Shown here piece after piece: positions 46,561 to 58,961 of a stretch of 64,000 bases of DNA; position 1 is the first letter of the stretch; the number at the start of each line of letters is the position of its first letter. The notes beneath the pieces were generated by a model. The model worked only from the letters and a program-made list of their open reading frames with translations, made no database searches and was not told the DNA's origin. The stretch is from the NCBI RefSeq assembly GCF_021155765.1, contig NC_060118.1, forward strand, positions 7,750,001 through 7,814,000, written 5' to 3'. This stretch comes from Diprion similis (Eukaryota > Arthropoda > Insecta > Hymenoptera > Diprionidae). Position numbers and translations under genes: made by a program.

Positions 46561-48800
46561 ACTGTTCGTTTGATCGTCTAATTCATCGGTCATCGCCGTT
46601 TCATCCCTCCAATTGTTAATATGTTCATATACATATAGTGTCAGAGTGTATAGTTGTGGTTTAAAATTTAAATTGTTCTTATAAATCCGATATTCATGAG
46701 TTGTCCTTTCAATTCCTTGTTTATGTATCTTATGACAAACACATGGATCGGAGTCTTTCGGATGAATTGAGTCGTAGTTCAGCCGTCGCGAGTTTGAAAG
46801 CTGTTTCAATTGCACCGAAAGTGATCGAGATGGTTATTCTTATTCATTCGGTTTTGTTCGAAAAAAATTTTTTATTTGTAGCCAGAATCTCTGAAGAAGC
46901 TTGCAGGTCCTGTTGCTCGTGAGTTTTAATTTTCTGAGACCGCAATAACGAATGCATTCTATCCAAGTCGGTTTGAATATCGATTGGGTCCTGTGCGAAT
47001 TCTGATCTTCTTTTTCTTTTTCAAAAACATAATTCCAAATTTATTTTTTATTACTAAAACAAGTATAATTTTTAATTTTAAACAAACTCGTGTAAAATAC
47101 CGATCTTTAGTATTTCTGATCCATAGCACGAATGAATCAGGATAAATAATGAAATCGATACGTTTTATAAATTACGGTGTGTGCATAGATGAGGGTGTGA
47201 TTTTCATGAAACGTTGCAGACTGTTATTCTATTAACTGAGATCATCTACAACAAGTGCACGTGTTTTTGGATAAATATATGAATATAATTCAGAGGTGAG
47301 TCAAATCCTTGAAAATAGAAAAAAAGTCTCTGTTACAAATATCTGCTAAGTGTAATATTTTGGTGAAAAATATTGAACCAGGCTAAGAATTTAAATTTAT
47401 ACATGCGTAGAAAAATTAGAAAATATATAAACTCGATCTTCGACTATTTTTTATCTCCTGTGTTTTGTCTTTCTACTTGCTGTACGATTTTATAGAGATA
47501 ACAACTGCGATTGATTTGATGGAGGAATTCGAGAAAAAAACTATTTTAAAAAATGCCATCCATTCTTGAGGCTTGTTTTAAAAAAACCTGTGAATAAAAA
47601 AATTTTGTAATAATTTAGGAAATTATTTATCGTTATTATTTCATGGTCATTGCTTTTACGCATCTGTTCAATGAATTGTGTGTACACGCAACGCTAATTA
47701 TCAATTATTAATCACACACGTCGTCAAACCGATCGGTTCGCAGAGTATAATGACGTACAAATATGTTAGCTACGGGCGATTTACGCACAATCTTCGCATG
47801 TTGATCACATCTTGTTGCTCCGAGACGTAAAACACGCGACAATTAACGGCCTAAACTAAACAAATATGGGTACGTATTGTGTAGTTTGCATTGCACTGTA
47901 TAGGTATACTCAACACCTATAAACATGCTGTGCCTACAACTCTCTTCCTATAACAACATAATTCTTCATCGAGCTCTGCAAAGCCCAAAAGCTGCTTCAC
48001 CGCAGCTGCTGAGCAATATTATATTCGATAATATATCATATTGCTAGATATTTTATACGAGAAGAATCCAACGGAAATGTGTTAAAGTTGTATCAGATTT
48101 TATTTAATTAATTTATGATCGTGTAAATTAGTTTTTTTAATTTTTTAAGGAATTTATTTACGCATATTATCCTATTTGGAAAATAAAATTCTGTAATTCG
48201 TAGATACGATTTTATAGACATTGATTATGTGATGTGAAGAAAAGAAAATTAATGTTTTTCGAAACTATAATACAAAAGGAATGTTTTATTTATATTGATA
48301 TTTATTATTCATATATTTTAAGTTGTTAGAAAAATTTATGCGCTGGTCAGATAGTGTTGAAAAAAATTTCTCGTGCCTTCAAATTTTTTAAGTTTACTTC
48401 CATTCAATTATATATATTTTCTACCGAGTCCTTTGAGAATAAAAATTTTCTTCTCATCCTTGTTACGAAATACTTGCAACAAGAATATTCACGACCTGCA
48501 GAATCGTTGCGTCCCGTATATCGTCACGAGTGCACAATAAGCGTCGATCGAATGTAATAATCTGTCGATAAATCTGAGGTGCGAGTTATCTGCAAGAAGA
48601 TATCTTAAATCAATACACATCCCTCCATTCGTTGATCAAAAGACAGATGACCTCAAGTCGTGGGAATTCTATCGATTCTAAAAACTGCTTGTGTCCTCAC
48701 ATTGCACGCTGCATTTTTTAATATAAATATATATTATATATTATATATTATGTATCGACAGAATATTAATCGATTTTTTATTCTATTGGAATATGGATGT
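46561..48800. other. Intron-like or intergenic DNA
   Basis: AT-rich sequence. The minus-strand open frame at 46,555-46,815 has no recognisable domain. Nothing else is supportable. Confidence 0.4.
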
Positions 48801-48803
48801 AGG

Positions 48804-49256
48804 TTAGGGTGGCGCAAAAAAACCGACTATTTTTTTTTTTTTTATTTTTGAGTCTCGTGTGACAAAATGTTAGTTTTTGATGTTTTAAAAGCCCACTTCA
48901 AAGGACAGCTCAAAAAAAAAAAAAATTTTAAGAGGTCGCTTCAAATTTTAAAAAATGTCAAAAATTGTCAAAAAATTAAATGACAAAAATTATATTTTCA
49001 GTATTTTGTTTGATTTATAATTCATGTCGTGGTGTATTGTTGTATCGATTCTTTTTTACTAAATCAAAGAAAAAAATTTTATGAAATTTTGATATGAATA
49101 TTAGTAGGTCGCTCGAAAAGTACTAAAGAAATGAACCAAAAAATTGAAAAAAATTATGAGCGACCTTTCAAAATTCAAATTTTGAACTGAAACTTTCGGA
49201 AACTTATTTTTTTTTTTTTTTTTTTTGTCTATAAAATTATACCGTAACGAGAAAGA
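48804..49256 (+). repeat. Interspersed TTAGGGTGGCGC repeat, copy A
   Basis: Begins TTAGGGTGGCGCAAAAAA, then T-run, 'gagtctcgtgtgacaaaatg', 'aaaggacagctc', 'ttcatgtcgtggtgtatt', an internal inverted pair AGGTCGCTC/GAGCGACCT, 'gaaactttcgg' and 'gtctataaaattataccg'. Two more copies are at 57,158 and 61,885. It is probably a MITE-like, non-coding mobile element. Confidence 0.8.
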
Positions 49257-49417
49257 TTAAAAAAAAAAAAAAATCGATTTTTGACGTTTTAAAAAATGTG
49301 GAGCGACCTCCACCCAATCGATTCCCGGATAATATTCAATCCCAACGTAAAGTTTTTTCACGACTATTGTATGTCAAAGCCGGAAAAAAATGCGCAGACT
49401 GCTGGTCGAGCAGCGAG

Positions 49418-49471
49418 TACCTACCTACCTACCTACCTACCTACCTACCAACCTACCTACCTACCTACCTA
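49418..49471. repeat. (CTAC)n microsatellite
   Basis: About thirteen CTAC units with one interruption (caac). Overlapping open frames here are repeat artefacts. Confidence 0.95.
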
Positions 49472-49777
49472 CAACAAAGGAGAGAGCAAACGAGTGTTAC
49501 ACGACTCCGGTGTCATGTTTATTTTTTCATTGGTTCCTTTTTCCGCTAACTAAGTCTGTCCACACACTCTCAAGCGATGCGGTTGCCGCAGGACTCCACC
49601 TACGTTATACTTTTTCCAGTAGGATATACAATTGGAATCCATCACCAATTCCATCGACAATGACCGTCGATCTGCAACCTGCAACCTCTAATCAATCATC
49701 ATCGATTGTGACCTTAGACTTGTATCGACGCTCCAAAATCATCTGTACAAGTCCTGCATTCGAATTAATTGGGCATC

Positions 49778-49948
49778 CATGGTGTCCAGTAAAACATCCG
49801 TAATAAATTCATGGACATTTCCAAGTCATTCAGAGATATTAAGAATATAGAATATTTCCAGGACACTAGAAAAATTAATGGATAATTTACAGGATTTTTT
49901 AAGGACAAGACAGATTCAAGGACATTTCCAGGACCACTGGACACCATG
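49778..49948. mobile_element. 171-bp MITE-like inverted-repeat element
   Basis: The 13-base ends CATGGTGTCCAGT and ACTGGACACCATG are perfect complements. The next bases (ggacatttcca) also pair approximately. It resembles the ends of the element in the apip intron. Confidence 0.6.
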
Positions 49949-51300
49949 TTAAACAGCGACCCTTTTTTCGGATACACGAGTACCTAGTATGATCCGTTTA
50001 TTAAAGATGACTTGAATATTCTGCTTCAAAAGTTCAAAAAAGAATAAAAAAAGCTCCATAATCTAAGCTTGTGGTATTCGAATCTGTCCAGATTCATTTC
50101 TGCTAGACAATATGGCTGTTGTTTAATTCGTGCGTTCACGATCAACAGCGCAAATAACGTATATATACCTACTGCTGAAGATTTTAGTAAATGTCTTTTT
50201 CTCTCCTTCCAACTTCTGATTTAGACGGTCCAATCGATTATCTAGCTTAATGGCAGAGGCATGTTAGCCACTAATTCGTATTCAGAAAGCGGACGAACGA
50301 GGTATTTCGATGTGGAAAATTACCGAGGCGATCGCTTAGTCGACGGTTTCTTGCGAATCATTGGTAATTTGCCGGTTTTTTTTTTTTTGTTTTTTTTGAG
50401 TTTACAAAAATGGTAAAATCATCAAAAGCGAAATTTGTTGTTTGCACTGTAAACTAGAGTAAAAAACTGCAAAAATGGTTCCAAAGTTGCTTTGGTGCAT
50501 CCAGTCTTTAGATTTATTGCGTTTATAGCTCCGATCGCGGTGTTTCAATGATCACGTTTGAACGTGAGAAAGATTTCTCACACCTGCAATATTACCGTGC
50601 TTGAGTAGTTACACGATATGTGCAACAGTGGAACCATAGTAGCATGCTGGCCGATTGTCTAGTTCTGCATAGCTGACGTAGTACCTACCTTATACCTGTT
50701 TGTGTCGAGTGAATAGCGAATGGCACCATAATCATCAGTAACCCGTCGCGTCGCCAAAACCCGTAACACGCCCGCATGTATCTTCTTCCGCAACGTGGTA
50801 GGTCTGAAATAGCTATTATGAAAGTTTTTTTTTTTTTTTTTTGTTTTTTTTTGTTTTTTTTTAGATCGGATGTCGAGTTTTGAATATCAACACTCTTTTC
50901 GCTATGGATGATATTACGAATCATCTTCAACGATTATTCCCTTCTTCATCTCTAGGAGCAGATTCATAGTGCGATGAAATACTATATTAGACAGTATAGT
51001 TGTCCTGATTTCTGATCACGTGTGGTACAAAATTGAACCACCAATCTGGCAGTTATTAAATCGAAAATATGGTCTCTAACGTGAAAGCTTTGTGAAATCA
51101 TGCTCAACACCTTCCTCCCAACACCTCATCGTCTTTTCAGGCAACTAAATAGTGGGAAAAAATAGTCAATTCGGGCAGTGATTGTCCTGACTTCAGAGTA
51201 TGTGGCAGAAAATTGAGTCATTAATTGTTTAATGGCATTAAACAATGACGGTGATCAATGTGAATATGAAAGCTTCGTGAAAAGACGTGATGGGTCCAGG
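49949..51300. other. Intron-like or intergenic DNA
   Basis: AT-rich, with long T runs near 50,380 and 50,825-50,862. No gene is seen. Confidence 0.4.
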
Positions 51301-51308
51301 GTGAATAC

Positions 51309-52149
51309 TAGGGTGTTTCGAAAAAAGAAGAATTTTTTTTTCTTATGGTGTTCAAAAATTAATAGTATACCTAACCCCAAAAATTTTGGCGCCAATATGA
51401 GCTCTTAATATCAATAGTAAGGTTTGCCTCTATCCATTTCTTTATTTTCTATTTAAATAACGGGGGAAAATTTTTCTTTTATTTTTGAATTTTTATTACT
51501 TTGGAACGGTTCATCGTAACAACAATCTGAAAAAAGAGATTTGTAGAAAATTTCACGTTCTACAAAAAATGTCTGAAGATCAAAGTTCCTCAGATCAACC
51601 GTTTTAAAGATATCAGCGATCAAAGATAACACTAATCAATGATTTCAAATATTTTCCAATAAAACTATAAAAAAATATCATATGCCATATTTATATTATT
51701 ATTATATTAGTTCACAGTCTCAGGTTAACAGAATTAAAGTAATTTTACATAAAAAATAATATAAATATGGCATATGATATTTTTTTTATAGTTTTATTGG
51801 AAAATATTTGAAATTTTTGATTAGTGTTATTTTTGATCGCTGATATCTTTGAAACGGTTCATCTGAGGAACTTTGATTTTCACATGTTTTTTGTAGAACG
51901 TGAAATTTCCTACAAATCTCTTTTTTCAGATTGTTGTTACGATGAACCGTTCCAAAGTAATAAAAATTCAAAAATAAAAGAAAAATTTTCCCCCATTATT
52001 TAAATAGAAAATAAAGAAATGGATAGAGGCAAACCTTACTATTGATATTAAGAGCTCATATTGGCGCCAAAATTTTTGGTTTTAGGTATACTATCAATTT
52101 TTGAACACAATAAGAAAAAACAAAATTCGTCTTTTTTTGAAACACCCTA
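51309..52149. mobile_element. 841-bp foldback MITE with 8-bp target duplication
   Basis: Two arms of about 390 bases (51,309-51,700 and 51,760-52,149) are near-perfect inverted copies around a spacer of roughly 60 bases. Ends are TAGGGTGTTTCGAAAAAA and its complement. The direct repeat GTGAATAC flanks both sides (51,301-51,308 and 52,150-52,157). An 8-bp duplication fits hAT- or P-type transposases acting in trans; the element encodes none. Open frames inside are symmetric artefacts. Confidence 0.9.
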
Positions 52150-52600
52150 GTGAATACAGCTGCAGTCCATTTTTTCATCTAAAACAAGACAGCTATACTA
52201 TTGTTGTGGCATTCGAGTAAGTACTTTGAAAACCAGCACAAGTCCAAGAAGATGAAGAATCATCAGTCTAAAGAGAAAGTTAAGTTTTCATTTTTCTTGA
52301 AATCAGTCCGAATGGACTAAACTGGTTCCTGATATATCTTTGGATGAAGACTTGTTGATTTTCGGCAACTGTCACGAACATGATCATCAGTCCAAGCAAT
52401 TCGGAAGAGGGGAGAGAAGCAAGAATCTGCGACTTCTAGACGAGCGGAAGGAGGCTGCGGTTTCCTGAAGTCGTTTACCGTCTCCCTAAGACGTAGAGGA
52501 CGTGATCCTTTCGTGTCCTGGCGAGCCGGGGACGCGCCCTTGAATGATATTCCTCCTGCAGTAGTTTTATTTGGAACCCTAAGACCCCGGAAAGTTTAAG

Positions 52601-52771
52601 TTATATGTACTGGGCGTCGGTGCAGCTGTTGAGACTCGTCTGGTTCTTGGTGAAGTAGACTTCACAGTCGGAAAGCTGTAGTTTCTGTTTTACGAAATTA
52701 ACGCCCTGTTTTCTCGAAGAGATCGAGGGGCGGCAAAAATCCTCTTCCAAATATATGACTGTGTGTTTGTT
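52601..52771 (-). CDS. Candidate 3' terminal exon, unknown gene
   Basis: On the minus strand about 56 codons are open from a TAG at 52,772-52,774 to a TAA at 52,601-52,603, with an AATAAA signal 30 bases further on (52,566-52,571). The patch is GC-richer than its surroundings. The predicted end reads LQLSDCEVYFTKNQTSLNSC and then TDAQYI. Possible acceptors (ctag, cacag) are present near 52,760-52,775. I do not recognise the protein. It could also be part of a decayed retroelement. Confidence 0.2.
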   Translation of the reverse strand, partial: NKHTVIYLEEDFCRPSISSRKQGVNFVKQKLQLSDCEVYFTKNQTSLNSCTDAQYI

Positions 52772-52819
52772 CTAGTTTTTCTTGTTTTCCATCGTCATGC
52801 ACGGGGTTAAGTCTCCATC

Positions 52820-53012
52820 CCGGGATTAAGATGTTGCGTATTTTCAATCTTTTTTTACGTGTTCCTAAAGACAGCCGGTCTATAACCTATACACACCTTA
52901 TACCGACGGTTAGTCAAGACTCCACGACCGTATTTCAAACCTCTCTTTACTCCAGGGTTTTAATTTTATTTTCGAACGCGGTTTCAACGGCTCGGAATTT
53001 AACTCGTTGTTG

Positions 53013-53044
<32 letters not shown>

Positions 53045-53630
53045 CTTTTACTTAGGATATAATTAATACCTCCAGCAGTTTCGAATTTTAGGTTATACTA
53101 ACAGGTGCGCACTACACTTATCATTACGATGTAAAGGGATCGCAGCCTGACACGGAATAAAAACGAAATTTGAAAAATCGAGGGCTTAAATTTTATATAT
53201 TTTTTTATTTAAAGAATAGCTAAATTCAAATTTCTCTTTTGATTGTTTACCAAAATTAAAATGCATTATGGTATAATAATATGACGTTCCGTGAATTGTA
53301 CCAATTATTATACAAACTGAGTTGAGAAAAAAACTTGATTAGAATTTGAAAAAAAAAAAAAAAACAGTTGAAATATTCATCAATACCGTTACACGGATTA
53401 AAAAACCACTTACTGGAATTTTTTTCAACGTTCATACACTCGAGTTTCAAACAACGAAGGAATGTAATCACTATAATTTACAATATTTTGTAACTATAAC
53501 TGTTCCAGGTTACGGTGAAAAGAAAAAAAAAAAGAAATTTAGTATCAGGTTAAAAATCGAAAGAAATAACTCTGAAATAATCTAAACCTTATAGAATCTT
53601 CAAATAACAAAACATAGTTAACAGTGTTGT
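52820..53630. other. Intron-like or intergenic DNA
   Basis: AT-rich, with a long T run at 53,018-53,044. No gene is seen. Confidence 0.4.
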
Positions 53631-53631
53631 G

Positions 53632-53773
53632 CGATTAATCGATTAACCGAGTGTTCGACGGTCTCGATTAATCGAAATATATCTCCAGAATTATTATGAA
53701 GCAACTCTGATTAATCGATTAATCGAAAAAACGATTAATCGAGGCTGCCGATTAATCGATCAATCGCATAGTG
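53632..53773. repeat. Cluster of CGATTAATCG palindromes with weak terminal repeats
   Basis: Multiple overlapping CGATTAATCG/ATTAATCGATTAAT motifs lie within 142 bases. The left end starts CAGTGTTGTGCGATTAATCG and the complement of the right end reads CACTATGCGATTGATCG, so it may be a small element with hAT-like CAGTGTTG ends. Further isolated copies of the motif are near 56,320-56,375. Confidence 0.5.
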
Positions 53774-54312
53774 AGACTAACCGTGAAACTTTTGAGGTTA
53801 TGTGTATGTATATATATATATATATACATATATATTTATACATAAAGAATATAAGAACCTCGGTATTGCGCATAAATTAACGATTTTATACCGTAGAGAG
53901 ATGAATGTGTTAATTCACGTATACAGATATATGCAACATATATAGTACATATATATATATATAGCTCGCGGAGAGTCGTAATTGAAGAATGAGTGTGCAT
54001 ATGGGTAATGGTCTAGGGTCGGTAGGTAGGTATAGCTAATAATAGTGAGTTTGTAATGGCAATAGCAATAATTGAATGAACCCAACGGCCGGTCCATGGC
54101 TTACAACATCCTGGCACGTGCGTAAACAGTTCTTAGGCAATTCAGGGTAAGACCTGCAGCCTGCAGGAGTAGAGGAGAACGTTCGGTTAGTACCTACTCA
54201 AACTCCAAGAAGCTACCTGCCCCATACCATACACATACACATTTATATACATTAGATATCCTACACATGCATATATTATGCATTATATATGTAAGTACCG
54301 TGTTCATTAACC

Positions 54313-54366
54313 ATGGCCAATTATTATTATTATTATTATTTTCATTATTATTATTATTGTTGTTAT
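54313..54366. repeat. (ATT)n microsatellite
   Basis: Interrupted TTA/ATT trinucleotide repeats. Confidence 0.85.
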
Positions 54367-54678
54367 CGTTATTCGACAAACGTGGAAAAGCCTCACCTGA
54401 AACGATATTTATATATTTATATATATGTATATATATGTATATAGTCCATATGTTATGTGCGCCGAAGGATAGAAATAGACGCGAACCTAGATTTGTTTTC
54501 CAAAAATTTATTAACGTTAATTTTTGTTCCTCGTGGTTCAAGCGTCACATAAATACACAAAGTACATTCTTACCTACTATAAACGTGTATAACCTCGCGA
54601 AGTTGAATTATTATAAACGATATTTATTTAACATAATATATACCTACGTCGAATATATTGACAATCAAATACGGCGGA

Positions 54679-54721
54679 ATGAGTTGTGTGTGTGCGTGTG
54701 CGTGTGTGTGTGTGTGTGTGT
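54679..54721. repeat. (GT)n microsatellite
   Basis: TG dinucleotides with a few C interruptions, followed by a T run. Confidence 0.9.
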
Positions 54722-55554
54722 TTTTTTTTTCTTTCTATTTCTCGTATACCAACTTTTAAGAAAAGTAAAACTTAATGGACAGCGAAAGAGGATAATAGGA
54801 AAAAAGAAAAAGAAACAATGATCTGTTCGATAATTATAATACAGCATTAGGTTAAATGCTTGATTTGTTAATTGAAAAATGCTCGAGGTTAAAACTCGTA
54901 TTTTTTTTTCTTATACTTCTTTTTGTTTTATTTATACTTAATCTTGACTAAAAATCGTTTATTTGGTAGAATCACCAAAATCTTGTCGCCTGGACCCCGG
55001 GCAGATACTTATCGAATTCTTTAGCAAACTCTGGTCACGCATATAAATTTATATATATATATATAGATAGTTTTTGCAGATTTTTTTCGTGATTTGAAAA
55101 ATTCACTTTCTACTTATTTTGTTTTTTTTTTACAAAACCAGTTTTTGCCATCTCATTACCAGATCCATGGATCGAATGACAAACGATATGTCCGATAATT
55201 GCAGTATAACTTTGCTCGAAAATTTTTTTTATTTTACAATAAATGAAATAAGAAACGAGAGAGTGTAAATTAAAATAAATCACGGCTATGTCGACGGCAA
55301 TAAATTAGTCTCTGAATTCAGTGATCCAATGCGACGCGTACCTAAACTCGGTGTGCGTAGCTGCGATGAATGGGCAAGAAATTAATAACAACAAACACAG
55401 GAAAGCATAAATTTCATACCTACAAATCCTTTTCGAGATAAGTTGGGCATAAATTTTATATTATATATATATCGGTTTGATATTTGTATATACATATATG
55501 CATACAACGTTGAAGTTAAACACGAACCGTCAGTCGTACTAACATGTATTTATA

Positions 55555-56003
55555 TACCGTGTGTCCATGAAGAAATTGCGCACCTTATACAGAAAATGTC
55601 CCTAGGAAAATGTCCCAGAGCTAACGGTGGGCTTCTAGGGACATTTCTGATAGTCGCGATTGGTATTGCGTTGGCTAATCAAAGAAAATGTCCCTAGGAG
55701 CTCACCGTTAGATCTAGGACATTTTTCTAGGGACATTTTCTAACAGTTGCAATTGGTATTGCGTTGGCTAATCAAAGAAAATGTCCCTAGGAGCTCACCG
55801 TTAGATCTAGGACATTTTTCTAGGGACATTTTCTGACAGTTGCAATTGGTATTGCGTTGGCTAATCAAAGAAAATGTCCCTAGGAGCTCACCGTTAGCTG
55901 TGGGACTCTTTTCTAGGAACATTTTCTCACAGACAGCTATAACGGTCGGCTTCTAGGGACATTTTGTGCATGAAGTGTGCACTTTCCTCAGGGACACACG
56001 GTA
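55555..56003. mobile_element. 449-bp element with inverted ends and 93-bp internal repeats
   Basis: The ends TACCGTGTGTCC and GGACACACGGTA are perfect complements, and pairing continues imperfectly for about 45 bases. The interior contains about three tandem 93-bp units (anchor 'ggtattgcg' at 55662, 55755 and 55848), each rich in AAATGTCCCTAG in both orientations. Open frames on both strands are repeat artefacts. Confidence 0.8.
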
Positions 56004-57157
56004 GATATATATATAGCGTAACAGATTCTCGACGACGCACTTTCATGGATATAAATTTATATGTAGGTATGTACCTACATTAAATTTCGTCTCCATATAC
56101 GCGCCTCTCACTATATATTTAAACCCATAACAACACGCCGGCGCAATCGGCACAATGGAATGCTTTGTACCTCATACCTCGCGTTGAACGTAATATAGAG
56201 CAACGTCAAATTTTTCACATCTTAGGTCACGGTTAGAGTTAGAAGAAAAAAAAAATTCTACACCTTTTTTTTATTTCTTTTTGTTTCTAGTTTTCTTCGA
56301 CTGTTCGTAAGGAAAAAGGTCGATTAATCGAGTTTGAAAAATCATCGATTAATTGGGAAAATATAATCGATTATTTTTACTCAATTCTTATAATAAATAT
56401 ATCGAATGAAAATGAAATTCAATTTGCTTTCCGATAGTTTCTAGACGGAAGATGAAAAAATTTGAAGAACAAAAGGAAGATGAAAAAAAAATTAATTAAT
56501 AAACAAATCTCATTACTGAATCAAAATCAATATTTTATCACTGGAAGTGAATTATAATTTTTTTTTTTTCTTTTGCATTCTGTGGTAGCGATAATCGCGA
56601 TAAAATCTTGGATAAAATCGGTTTGTATACCTATACAGTTTATTTTACCAAGGTTTTTGAATTCGTAAATAAAGAGAGAGGAAGAAAGAGAGAAGAGAAA
56701 AAGGGATGCGGATTTTCGTAGATCTTTAAAACTGACCGACCAGCTGTAACGCATTTTTTCTCGTTTATCTTTCTCTCTCTTTCTGTTTCTTTGGGTTATG
56801 CATTATACCATAAACCAAGGGACTGCTAAACGTTTCGACATGTGTAGAAACACGAAATTCGATATTTCGTACAAACGAAACTTCCCGCGTCAGATATTAT
56901 AAGCCTAGTTAGTATATATGTATACATATATACATACAATATATATACATATATATAATATGCTAACTGGAATGTTGACTCGTGTGAATAACTACACAAA
57001 TGTATATAACTTGAAGAAGACGGAGAAAACCAGCGAAAACTGAAAATTTCGAATTCACTTTTGCAGGTCTGAAATGAAAACCGATTATGAACTACTTTAT
57101 CGATTCGAAAATAAAATTTTTCGATCTTTCCGATTTCCGTGATTGTTTTTATATATA
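56004..57157. other. Intron-like or intergenic DNA
   Basis: AT-rich, with isolated CGATTAATCG-like motifs near 56,320-56,375 and TA-rich tracts near 56,920-56,960. No gene is seen. Confidence 0.4.
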
Positions 57158-57587
57158 TTAGGGTGGCGCAAAAAACCGTCTATTTTTTTTTTTTTTTCGA
57201 GTCTCCAGTGACAAAATGTTAGTTTTTGATGTTTTAAGAGCCCACTCCAAAGGACAGATCAAAAAATAAATTTTGAGAGATCGCTCCAAATTTTAAAAAA
57301 TGTCAAAAATCGTCAAAAAATTAAATTAAAAAAATTATATTTTCAGTATTTTGTTTAATTTTTAATTCATGTCGTGGTGTATTTTGATCGATTCTTTCTT
57401 ACTAAATTAGAGAAAAAAAATGTATGAAATTTTAAAATGAATATTAAAAGGTCGCTCGAAAATATCTAAAGAAATGCACCAAAAAATTGAAAAAAAATTA
57501 TGAGCGACCTTTTAAAATTTCAAAATTGAAATTTTAAACTGAAACTTTCGAAAACTTATTTTTTTTTGTCTATAAAATTACACCGTG
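57158..57587 (+). repeat. Interspersed TTAGGGTGGCGC repeat, copy B
   Basis: Same order of blocks as copy A, including the AGGTCGCTC/GAGCGACCT pair. It ends soon after 'gtctataaaattacaccg'. Confidence 0.8.
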
Positions 57588-57599
57588 TTTTTTTTTTTT

Positions 57600-58780
57600 T
57601 CTTTTTTGCAGTAGTCAATTCCATATTGCTGTAAACTTGTACAAAACAATCTTGCGAATAATATCATCAATTTTTAACGATTTCTAAGCGATTTGAAACG
57701 AATTGTATCAACACCTAAACTTTCCTTCGTAATTCGGATATTTTCTGTTTTTACATTTTTAATTAGTTATCGTAATAAAATTAATAAGAAAAACATTATA
57801 TCTAAAATCACCGATTCTCGACGATTTGTTGTGAATAAAATTGAATTAAATCATTTCCACGTTTACGTTCGGAATAATAAAAAAATCGATAAATTCTACA
57901 AGCATGCGAATGAAATTTTATGCTCATCTTTGATTTTATTCAAAAATTTTTTACTCAATTGTCATAACTCTAAAACAGTATCCTGATTTTTTTTTTCAAG
58001 TTCTTATTCATCTAGTTAATTATTTACAAATATTTAGACTGATGTTGAGAAATTTTTTTTTTCAATTTTCAAAAAACTCTCAAAAATTTTCGTTTCTTCT
58101 CCAAACATTTCAAGACCAAGCCCATAACGGGTCGAGTTTTCTTAAATTTTTTTTAGAACTTTTAATTATTTTGATTACTGAAAACTTTGTTTGAACGCTC
58201 CGAAAATTCCCCAAAAATTCTCAAAGCTTCTATTTTTCACTTACGACATTTCTAGACCGGTTTCATTATAAAGTTGAACGTGGCAAAAAAAAAACAATAT
58301 ACGCAGTCCAAAAATTTCGTATTAAGTGAAAAATCTAAGTTTTGAGAATTTTTCGGGAATTTTGAAAGTGCCGAATAGAAATGAAAAAAAAAACAAATAT
58401 CGCCCCCTTATATAGGACGGGTCTCAAGATCCTTGGAATATAAAAAAAAAAAAAAAAAAAAAAAAACAGTTTCCGAGAATCTTTTCAGAATTTTTCCTAA
58501 AAATTCCCTTTTCAAAATCGCCTCAAATATTTATAAACACAATTGAGCAGTTGAGTAAGAAAATCTGAAAAAATTCATGACAAATGTATCAGAGTTGGTA
58601 CAATTTGTTGGCAAAAAATTTTTTTCTAAAAAAACATCAGAAACGCAAGTTTCAGACTCGGTTACTCGGTTTCGCATGGAATTCTTTTTTATCCGGTATA
58701 AAAAAAAATTGCGATAGAATTTTTTTACCCTACCAATGCATTCACGCATGATGCATTCACCCCGCTAAAAGGTGCAGCAG
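57600..58780. other. Intron-like or intergenic DNA
   Basis: Very AT-rich with A runs (58,443-58,466). The plus-strand frame at 57,693-57,986 has composition-driven residues only. Confidence 0.4.
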
Positions 58781-58785
58781 AACTA

Positions 58786-58786
<1 letters not shown>

Positions 58787-58823
<37 letters not shown>
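58787..58823. repeat. (TA)n microsatellite
   Basis: Uninterrupted TA dinucleotides followed by TACA units. Confidence 0.9.
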
Positions 58824-58828
<5 letters not shown>

Positions 58829-58934
58829 CATACAACTGTAACCAAAGCACACTCTCACTATATATGTATGTGTATAAAGACGTATAAAATACACGGAAAC
58901 ACACATGAATGAGAGAAATGAGTGGCAGCAAGAA

Positions 58935-58961
58935 AGAGAGAAAGAGAGAGAGAGAGAGAGA
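58935..58961. repeat. (GA)n microsatellite
   Basis: GA-rich tract with a few interruptions. Confidence 0.8.

Noticed and set aside
46555-46815. 86-codon minus-strand open frame
   Set aside because: It has no recognisable domain, no splice or promoter context, and composition compatible with chance.
49296-49803. Overlapping open frames through the CTAC repeat
   Set aside because: Three frames are open only because the tetranucleotide repeat lacks stops.
55740-55922. Repeat-containing open frame (KCP.SNGELLGTFSLISQRN)
   Set aside because: It is a translation of the 93-bp internal repeats of an inverted-repeat element, present on both strands.
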